Assembly (NCBI GenBank): GCA_025453925.1 | Contig: JALOPK010000185.1 | Span: 1 to 11,772 of the forward strand | DNA from: Candidatus Eiseniibacteriota bacterium | GTDB lineage: Bacteria; JAFGKV01 | Direction of reading: 5' to 3' | Length of the DNA: 11,772 nt | Part shown: one piece after another, positions 1-5,546 of the stretch | How the letters are laid out: each line of letters begins with the position of its first letter | Position numbering within the stretch: position 1 is the stretch's first letter | Made by a program: the position numbers and the translations under genes | The notes under the pieces: generated by a model | Databases searched by the model: none | What the model was told of the DNA's origin: nothing | What the model saw: only the letters and a program-made list of their open reading frames with translations

Positions 1-445
1 GATGCCGACGGCGTTCGGCGCGCCGGGGTGGGTGGTCACGGATTCGACTCTCCGGGCCGTCGATGCCGCCGGTTTCCGGTATGCCTCCGATTGCCGAGGC
101 ACGTCGCCGTTCCTGCCGGAGGGGATGCGGACGCCGCAGCTGCCGACCACGCTTCCGACCCTGGAGGAGATCGTCCGGGCGGGAGGGACCATGGCTGACC
201 TCTGGACAAACCTGGAGGCTGAGGTCGGCAAGCGCACGTATTCCTGCTACTGCGCGCATGCGGAGGTGGAGGGTATGCGCTTCCCGGAGTTCCTGCCGCG
301 ATTCCTGGACAGGGTCCAGGGGATGGTCACGGTCGGTCCGCTGGGGGACGCGCTGGCGGACCAGGCCGAGCTCCCCGTCCATCGCGTGGCACACACGCTG
401 ATTCCAGGCCGGTTCGACTCCGTCGCATCGCAGGTCACTGCGTGA
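1..445 (+). CDS. ArnD/NaxD-type polysaccharide deacetylase (deformylase), C-terminal part only
   Basis: The visible 147 residues match the C-terminal half of the ArnD family. These enzymes remove the formyl group from undecaprenyl-phosphate-linked 4-formamido-arabinose; the NaxD relatives deacetylate undecaprenyl-phosphate-GalNAc. Seen: GAPGW (residues 6-10), FRYASDCRGTSPFLP (25-39), TPQLPTTLPTLEEI (44-57) and AHAEVEGMRFPEFL (85-98), in the order and spacing of ArnD proteins. The metal-binding N-terminal motifs lie upstream of the window, so activity cannot be judged. The ATG at base 2 is internal, because family members have a long stretch before GAPGW. The stop TGA overlaps the next gene's GTG in GTGA (442-445). 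The family is well supported. The exact amino sugar is unknown, and no other arn gene is visible here. Confidence 0.82.
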   Translation, partial: MPTAFGAPGWVVTDSTLRAVDAAGFRYASDCRGTSPFLPEGMRTPQLPTTLPTLEEIVRAGGTMADLWTNLEAEVGKRTYSCYCAHAEVEGMRFPEFLPRFLDRVQGMVTVGPLGDALADQAELPVHRVAHTLIPGRFDSVASQVTA

Positions 446-1836
446 AGGCCCTGCTCATCGCGCCGCCCCAGTGGGCAGCCTACGGGATGCCACGGCGGCC
501 GGTGTACCCCCCCCTCGGCCTGCTGCAGATCGCTGCCTCGTTGGAGGCCGAGGGGCATGCCGTGCGATTCGTGGACGCGGATGCCGGGGGTCTGAGCGTC
601 CACGAGGTGGAACGCGTGGCTCTGAGGTGGCGACCCGATCTCGTGGGGCTCACCGCGACCACGACGGCCTTTCCAGAAGCTCGGCGGTGGGCGGCACGAA
701 TCAAGGCTGCGGCGGACGCTCCAGTCGTTGTGGGAGGGCCCCACGCCACAGCCCTTCCGAGAGAAGTTCTCCAGACGGAATGCTTCGACGCGGTCTTCCA
801 GGGTGAGGCGGACCGAACGGTTGCCGAGACAGGACCCCGGCTGGCGCGGCGTGAGGCCGGCGTGACGGCGCCGGGGCTCTGGCGTTCGGCATCTCAGGCG
901 CCCCCCGTTCGTCCGGAACCGGCGGTCTTGGATGACCTGCCGCTGCCGTCCTGGCATCTGGTCGTTCACCCGACTCGCTACCTTCCCCCGGATGCCCGGG
1001 CGCTCCCGGTGGGAACGGTCATGTTCAGCAGGGGATGCCCCGCTGGGTGCCGGTTCTGTCAGTCGACGCGGCTGTTCGGCGCCCGAGTGCGCTACCTGTC
1101 ACCGGAACGGGCGGTCGAGCATGCGTGGCATGTCCACCGGACCATCGGCGCGCGGGAGATCCACATCCTGGATGACTGTTTCACCGCCGACCAGACGCGG
1201 GCGGTCACGATCATGGAATCGTTGCGAAACTGCGGTCCCTCGGTCCATTGGGCCTTTGGGAACGGTCTTCGGGCAGACATGCTGCAGAGCGATACGCTGG
1301 CCGCCATGCGCGCGCTGGGGGTGCACAGCATGGGCATCGGCATCGAGACCGCCGACGACGGCGTAGCGGCTTCAGCGGGGAAACACCGGAACCTCCACCA
1401 GGCCGCCTTGGTCATCGATGAAGCCCACCGGTTGGGAATGACGGTGTGGGGCTTCTTCATGCTTGGCCTGCCAGGCGAAACGGAGGCGACCATGGCCCGT
1501 ACCGCTCGACTGTCCCGCGACTTGAACCTCGACGTGGCGAAGTTCGAGATCTTCAAACCCTACCCTGGCACCGAGCTCTATGAGGAACTGGTCGGACGGA
1601 ACGCAATCCGATCAACCCGGTGGTCAGACTGGGGAATCCATACACCGCCCGTGCACGCCACACGCGGGTTGACTCGCGGGGATATCTGGCGCGCTCGCCG
1701 ATCGGCAGTGATGTGGTTTCATCTCCGTCCTAAGGTCATGATCGGCACCCTCGCCCAGCGGCGGACGAGGGTGCAGGTCGCACTCAACGCCCGTTCGGGG
1801 TGGTTCCTGCTCAAGACGCTGGCGAAGCTGGTGTGA
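442..1836 (+). CDS. Radical SAM enzyme with N-terminal cobalamin-binding-type domain (BchE-like architecture)
   Basis: A 464-residue protein with the usual B12-binding radical SAM layout. Residues 1-135 form a Rossmann-like B12-binding-type domain: YPPLGLLQIAASLEAEGHAV at 22-41, VVVGGPHAT at 95-103 and FQGEAD at 119-124. There is no clear DxHxxG histidine, so any cobalamin would bind base-off without that ligand, as in several members of this class. Residues 192-400 are the radical SAM core: cluster motif CPAGCRFC (C199, C203, C206), ILDDCF at 242-247, and IGIET near 298-302. GTG at 442 is chosen because it overlaps the previous stop by 4 bases and leads directly into the first beta strand (MKALLIAPP). 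Known members do methylations, ring closures and other radical chemistry on lipids, pigments and antibiotics. In this glycan operon, methylation or rearrangement of a sugar or lipid carrier is a guess. The substrate is unknown. Confidence 0.88.
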   Translation: MKALLIAPPQWAAYGMPRRPVYPPLGLLQIAASLEAEGHAVRFVDADAGGLSVHEVERVALRWRPDLVGLTATTTAFPEARRWAARIKAAADAPVVVGGPHATALPREVLQTECFDAVFQGEADRTVAETGPRLARREAGVTAPGLWRSASQAPPVRPEPAVLDDLPLPSWHLVVHPTRYLPPDARALPVGTVMFSRGCPAGCRFCQSTRLFGARVRYLSPERAVEHAWHVHRTIGAREIHILDDCFTADQTRAVTIMESLRNCGPSVHWAFGNGLRADMLQSDTLAAMRALGVHSMGIGIETADDGVAASAGKHRNLHQAALVIDEAHRLGMTVWGFFMLGLPGETEATMARTARLSRDLNLDVAKFEIFKPYPGTELYEELVGRNAIRSTRWSDWGIHTPPVHATRGLTRGDIWRARRSAVMWFHLRPKVMIGTLAQRRTRVQVALNARSGWFLLKTLAKLV

Positions 1837-3926
1837 AACCCCGTCTGGTCGGCGCCGCGGTGGGCATCCTTTTCGTTGCGATCTATGGGGCCACCATGCT
1901 TCCTGGCGTGGGGTGGGACGACACGCCGGAGCTGGCACTTGCGGTGGAGTGCCATGGCATCCCGCACTCGCCGGGGTTCGCCCTGTTCGTTCTGCTGGCG
2001 CGCGTCGCAAAGGTCGTCGGCGGCATCTCCGGCGCACGGGCCGCGACATTGGTGGCCGCAGGCGCGGGCGTCGCGGCGGCGGCCCTCATGGCGGGGCACC
2101 TCGCCGCCAGATGGGGAACCGCGTTGGGTATGGCCGGCGGCATCTGCCTCGGGGCCTCTCCTTTGGTCTGGTCCCAGGCGACCCACGGCGAGGTCTACAC
2201 GCTGAATCTTCTTCTGATCACTGTTGTGCTGCGGTTGTCCGCGCGGCCGCCCACCGCGCGATCGGCCCTCGGCTCCGCATACCTGTGGGGCCTTGCCCTC
2301 GGGAACCACCCATCGGCTGCCGCATTCGCCCCGCTGCTCGTGCCCTATGTGCGCAGGCATGGCCGGTCGGCGCTGCTCGGTGTCGTGGCGGCGTTGTCCC
2401 TGCTGACGGTGCTTCCCCTACGGTCACAACAGAAACCATGCTTGGACTGGGGAGAGACCCGTTCCGTGGAAGGTTTCCTCTGGCTCGTGAGCCTTCGGGA
2501 GTTCCGAGTTGATGCCCTTGCCGGGCGGTTGATGGCGGGAGGATCCCTGGCGGGGACAATGTCCACCGGGCTGGCGTTCCTGAAGTCCGCGGCGCCGCCG
2601 GGGGTGCTGGGCCTCGTGCTGGCCGCGCTTCCCGCCGTCACGCGGGGCAGGCCACTTGTAGTGCTCTCCGGCCTGCTCCTCGCGGTTCTGACCGCACTGA
2701 CCGGAGGTGGGCCTGATGTGCTTGGATACCTGCTTCCCCTGTGCCCCGTCATCATTCTGATTGCGTCGGAGGGAGCGAGCCTCCTGCCCTTCAAACGACC
2801 CGTCGCGGCCTCTGTCTTCCTGGCCGGCTCTATTCTGCTGGTGTTTCCTGCGGGCCCTCCATTGGATCGCTCACGGGATGAATCCGCCGAAGCCTACCAA
2901 CGAGCGATGGCTGCACAGCTCGATGGAAGAGGCCTGTTCACGGACAGTAGCACCGACCTGTTCCTCATGCTCCACCATGCCTACATGCACGGCACTGAAC
3001 CCCGGGTCATCTACACGCCCTACCTGGGACATGAATGGTACCGGCGCACACTCGATCCGAGAATCGCGAATCTGCTGCCGGCGGAGCCGGATCCACCCTA
3101 TCCTCTCATCGTCCGGGCCGCCCGCGCCGCGGGTGTGCAACCCGTGTTCACCTTCTCGGATCTCCCCGCCGGGGCTCGGGGGGTCTTGGTTCCGGATGGC
3201 TGGGTCATGAGAGGCGGCGCGTATGATCCCGGTTCGGATAGCAGCGCCGTTGTCCAGTGGCCGGAGGCCCTGGCCGGGGTAGGTCAAGGGGGGCGTCACC
3301 GCGCGCTGCGCGCCGCTCAGGGCGGGCAGCTTCTGGCAGCCCAGGCCTATGACGCCAGGGCCGCCTCGCGTCTTGCGGGCGCACTCAAGACCGACCCCAC
3401 CAACCGGGCGGCATGGCATTCGCTGGCGGCGCTGTACGCCCGCATGAATCGCTGCGAGCATCTCGTGACGTCAGCGGCAGCGTTCCTGCGGTGCGCTCCC
3501 TGGAGCGCGGCGGACGCCGAGGCTCTGGCGCGGAGCATGGACGCGCTGCACAGCCCGTGTCCTGCAGCCACGTCCTTGGCGGAGAGACTGGCGGCTGCCC
3601 ACCCACGTCGGATGCCGCTCGCCGCGCATGCGGCACGTCGCGCACTCGCCGATGGTGCGCCTCGGGCGGCTCTGCGCATACTTGCTCCCTTCGATCAGTC
3701 GGGATCGGCGGAACTCTTGAACCTCCAGGGAGTCGCCCTCACGCTAATGCGAGACTACGAGCACGCCGCGGGGAGCCTTCGGCGGGCCTATGCCCTCTCC
3801 GACCGGGCGAACAGGGCACCCATTGGCGCAAATCTGGCCCTGTGCTTGCGGCAACTGGGGCGGCAGGCGGAGGCCGATTCCGTCGTGGCCTCCCTTCGCC
3901 CCGAACCGGCCGCTGGAGAGCCGTGA
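1833..3926 (+). CDS. DUF2723 (TMEM260-like, putative protein O-mannosyltransferase family) membrane protein with C-terminal TPR-like tail
   Basis: A 697-residue protein. Residues 1-340 carry about ten hydrophobic segments with DUF2723 signatures in order: GWDDTPELALAVECHGIPHS (27-46; the family usually has DSGE...GIxHPPGYP), WSQATHGEVYTLN (113-125), YLWGLALGNHPSA (150-162) and LPLRSQQKPCLDWG (194-207). The conserved acidic residues D29/D30 and E33 are present. Residues 345-480 are a soluble, probably extracytoplasmic, region. Residues 500-690 are Ala-rich helical pairs resembling TPRs (for example ALKTDPTNRAAWHSLAALYA, 517-536, and a second group at 625-685). The human relative TMEM260 is an O-mannosyltransferase; a polyprenyl-sugar-dependent transferase role here is inferred. 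Start GTG 1833 overlaps the upstream stop (GTGA); the in-frame GTG at 1800 would add 11 residues inside the previous gene and is rejected. Confidence 0.85.
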   Translation: MKPRLVGAAVGILFVAIYGATMLPGVGWDDTPELALAVECHGIPHSPGFALFVLLARVAKVVGGISGARAATLVAAGAGVAAAALMAGHLAARWGTALGMAGGICLGASPLVWSQATHGEVYTLNLLLITVVLRLSARPPTARSALGSAYLWGLALGNHPSAAAFAPLLVPYVRRHGRSALLGVVAALSLLTVLPLRSQQKPCLDWGETRSVEGFLWLVSLREFRVDALAGRLMAGGSLAGTMSTGLAFLKSAAPPGVLGLVLAALPAVTRGRPLVVLSGLLLAVLTALTGGGPDVLGYLLPLCPVIILIASEGASLLPFKRPVAASVFLAGSILLVFPAGPPLDRSRDESAEAYQRAMAAQLDGRGLFTDSSTDLFLMLHHAYMHGTEPRVIYTPYLGHEWYRRTLDPRIANLLPAEPDPPYPLIVRAARAAGVQPVFTFSDLPAGARGVLVPDGWVMRGGAYDPGSDSSAVVQWPEALAGVGQGGRHRALRAAQGGQLLAAQAYDARAASRLAGALKTDPTNRAAWHSLAALYARMNRCEHLVTSAAAFLRCAPWSAADAEALARSMDALHSPCPAATSLAERLAAAHPRRMPLAAHAARRALADGAPRAALRILAPFDQSGSAELLNLQGVALTLMRDYEHAAGSLRRAYALSDRANRAPIGANLALCLRQLGRQAEADSVVASLRPEPAAGEP

Positions 3927-5224
3927 TGATGCAGCCTCATCCGCCATGGCGCGGGCGGCAGGACGAGAAACCAGGGCGGGGATGCTCCGGTGGTGCCGGA
4001 GTCGGACCCCGGCTGGGCATCGTGCTGGCGCGCTTTCCCGTGCTGTCCGAAACCTTCATACTACGGGAACTCCATGAGCTTTGGCGAACCGGCACGGCAG
4101 TGTCGGTCTACGCGTTCGGATCAAGCCCGGATGCCCTTGCCCACCCGATGGTGACCTCCCTGGATGTCCCCGTAATCATCCTTCCGGAGCACCACCGGAG
4201 AACCCATATCGCCCGGGCCTTCGGTTTCTGGTCAGTCCATGCGCCCGGGAGGCTCGTCCGGTCGCTGCGGAACGTGGGGGGCCGCGAGGCCTTCCATGCG
4301 GCCATGGGCGCTCTGTACCTCGCTCGCGAGGCGCTTCCCCTCGCGCCGCAACACTTCCACGCGCACTACCTGTCTTCTCCCGCCGCCGCGGCGAGGACCA
4401 TGTCCATTCTTCACGGTGTCACTTTCAGCGCGACCGCGCATGCCCACGACATCTTCCTCTCTGACGCCGATGAGCTCGGCATGCGCGTTCGACAGGCTGC
4501 GTGGGTTCGTACCATCAGCCGTTACAACCGACGGCTCCTGCGGGGACTAGCCCCCGACGTGCCGCGGGGAAGGGTTCAGGTGATCCGCGTGGGCATCGAC
4601 CTCACGGCCCATGCCTATCGGCCACCCGATCCCCGGCCATCGGTATGCCGAGTCACCACCGTGGGGCGTCTGGTCAGCATCAAAGGCATCGATGTCCTCC
4701 TGCGAGCCTTGGCCTTGATTCCCCCTGAGCGATGGACTCTTTCCGTCGTGGGAGGAGGGCCGTTGGATGCCTCGCTGAAGGAACTCAGCGGTGAACTGGG
4801 GATATCGGATCGCGTCCGATTCGAGGGCCCGCTGATCCAGGAGGCTGTCGCCGAGGTACTCTCCCGAACGGATCTCTTCGTGCTGGAGGCCCAGAGGGAT
4901 GACAAGGGGAACATGGACGGACTTCCCTCGGCCTTGACCGAAGCCCTGGCGATGGGAATCCCCACGGTCTCCACCACCGTGAGCGGCATTCCCGAGCTCC
5001 TGGCGGCCGGAGCCGGCACTATTGTTCCGCCGGGCGACCCTGGGGAACTGGCCGCGGCGATCCAACGACTCATGGAGGACCCGCTTCTCCGCAACAGGAT
5101 GAGCGCGCGCGGAAGACGGCAGGTCGAGCGAGGATGGAACCTCACGCGAACGGGAAGGGATCTTGCGGGGAGGCTCGCGGCCCTTTCGGGATGCGAGCTT
5201 GCCCCGCCCGTGCTCACTGCATAG
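3926..5224 (+). CDS. GT4 family glycosyltransferase, WcaL-like
   Basis: A 432-residue GT-B fold retaining glycosyltransferase. N-terminal acceptor domain: LGIVLARFPVLSETFILREL (30-49), whose FPVLSETFI is typical of colanic-acid WcaL-type enzymes, then HFHAHYLSSPAAAARTMS (143-160) and FSATAHAHDIF (167-177). C-terminal donor domain: TTVGRLVSIKGIDVLLRAL (244-262), VVGGGPL (274-280) and GNMDGLPSALTEALAMGIP (328-346). The usual E-x7-E motif reads D331-x7-E339, a substitution common in this subfamily. ATG 3926 is preferred: GGAG at 3915-3918 sits 7 bases upstream and the start overlaps the previous TGA (TGATG). GTG 3923 and ATG 3929 are alternatives. The first 28 residues form a Gly/Arg/Pro-rich tail not expected in the family. 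It probably adds one sugar from a nucleotide-sugar donor at the cytoplasmic face; the sugar is unknown. Confidence 0.9.
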   Translation: MMQPHPPWRGRQDEKPGRGCSGGAGVGPRLGIVLARFPVLSETFILRELHELWRTGTAVSVYAFGSSPDALAHPMVTSLDVPVIILPEHHRRTHIARAFGFWSVHAPGRLVRSLRNVGGREAFHAAMGALYLAREALPLAPQHFHAHYLSSPAAAARTMSILHGVTFSATAHAHDIFLSDADELGMRVRQAAWVRTISRYNRRLLRGLAPDVPRGRVQVIRVGIDLTAHAYRPPDPRPSVCRVTTVGRLVSIKGIDVLLRALALIPPERWTLSVVGGGPLDASLKELSGELGISDRVRFEGPLIQEAVAEVLSRTDLFVLEAQRDDKGNMDGLPSALTEALAMGIPTVSTTVSGIPELLAAGAGTIVPPGDPGELAAAIQRLMEDPLLRNRMSARGRRQVERGWNLTRTGRDLAGRLAALSGCELAPPVLTA

Positions 5225-5227
5225 TAT
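5199..5227 (+). promoter_or_regulatory. Possible sigma-70-like promoter before the small ORF (weak)
   Basis: TTGCCC (5199-5204) and TAGTAT (5222-5227) are separated by exactly 17 bases. Each matches 4 of 6 positions of the sigma-70 consensus. The -35 would lie within the end of the upstream gene and the -10 would cover its stop codon. It lies in front of the only long gap in the window and would give a leader of about 50 bases before the small ORF. Such matches arise by chance, and the organism's sigma factors are unknown. Confidence 0.18.
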
Positions 5228-5273
5228 TGTTGGCCACTCCGGCGAATCGATCCACGACTCGTCAGATTTCATC

Positions 5274-5279
5274 AAGGAG
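5274..5279 (+). promoter_or_regulatory. Strong ribosome binding site of the small ORF
   Basis: AAGGAG, a full match to the anti-Shine-Dalgarno core, ends 5 bases before the ATG at 5285. Most other starts in this window are coupled to a preceding stop and have weak sites. This perfect site is therefore the main evidence that the 42-codon ORF is translated on its own. Confidence 0.7.
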
Positions 5280-5284
5280 ACCAC

Positions 5285-5413
5285 ATGAGCAGAAAAGTCA
5301 GGCGTACCGAGATCCACCGTCGTCGAGTCCGTCGAATGAAGCGTCAACGCGCTCAACGCAGGATGCTGCGCGCGGGACGCACCAAAGTGAACCAGCCTGC
5401 TCACGCAGGCTGA
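5285..5413 (+). CDS. Small, strongly basic Arg-rich protein, 42 residues, function unknown
   Basis: The frame runs from ATG 5285 to TGA 5411-5413 and encodes MSRKVRRTEIHRRRVRRMKR at its N-terminus, followed by QRAQRRMLRAG and a softer tail ending QPAHAG. It has 14 Arg and 3 Lys, one acidic residue (E9), no Cys, and no membrane segment. The first 30 residues look like a single basic helix, suggesting RNA, DNA or ribosome contact. From memory it resembles two kinds of short basic protein: the COX24/AURKAIP1 (bS22/mS38) ribosomal peptides, with a similar R-x-R-x-Q-R-R stretch, and short DUF6800-type proteins with E-x-x-R-R-R near the start. Neither can be confirmed here, since Arg-rich sequences align easily. 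A perfect AAGGAG precedes it and an 8-bp hairpin covers its last codons. It sits alone between two glycosyltransferase genes. Confidence 0.62.
   Translation: MSRKVRRTEIHRRRVRRMKRQRAQRRMLRAGRTKVNQPAHAG
5393..5412 (+). other. Perfect 8-bp hairpin over the stop codon of the small ORF
   Basis: CAGCCTGC (5393-5400) and GCAGGCTG (5405-5412) are perfect reverse complements around a 4-base TCAC loop, and the structure ends inside the TGA stop. No T-run follows, so it is not a standard intrinsic terminator. It could stabilise the 3' end of a short transcript or pause polymerase or ribosomes. Bases 5404-5410 can instead pair with 5426-5432. Confidence 0.5.
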
Positions 5414-5546
5414 GATCGGCAGACTGCCTGCGCATGCCCGTGGGACGGCCCTCCTGGCATGCGCCAAACAGGGGCCGATGCGTCCCCTGACCCACGAACG
5501 CTCTCTACATCACGACATGCGCGCATCCGGCTGAAGGCGAAGGAAG
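5414..5546 (+). other. Non-coding 133-base spacer with further hairpins, before the GT4-GT4 gene
   Basis: I see no convincing gene here. The stretch holds an inverted repeat GCGCATGCC (5430-5438) / GGCATGCGC (5456-5464) with perfect 9-bp arms around 17 bases. A second, CAGGGG (5469-5474) / CCCCTG (5484-5489), can extend inward by two more pairs past one mismatch. No T-rich tract follows either. The last bases hold two purine-rich sites: GAAGG (5533-5537), 9 bases before the ATG at 5547, and AAGGAAG (5540-5546) directly against it. Confidence 0.45.

Noticed and set aside
3413-3925. N-terminal extension of the WcaL-like GT4 gene back to 3413
   Set aside because: It would lie entirely within the TPR-like tail of the DUF2723 gene in another frame, and its sequence is low-complexity. 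The coupled start at 3926 has GGAG at good spacing.
3985-4001. CTCCGG/CCGGAG hairpin early in the WcaL-like gene
   Set aside because: Only 6 bp and within coding sequence of high GC; expected by chance.
4547-5467. 306-codon open frame on the minus strand
   Set aside because: Antisense to the GT4 gene and spacer; its translation is Arg/Pro/Ser/His-rich without family motifs, as expected for a shadow frame in GC-rich DNA.
5393-5489. Intrinsic (rho-independent) terminator after the small ORF
   Set aside because: The stems are strong but none is followed by a T-run, so I describe them as hairpins and do not call a terminator.
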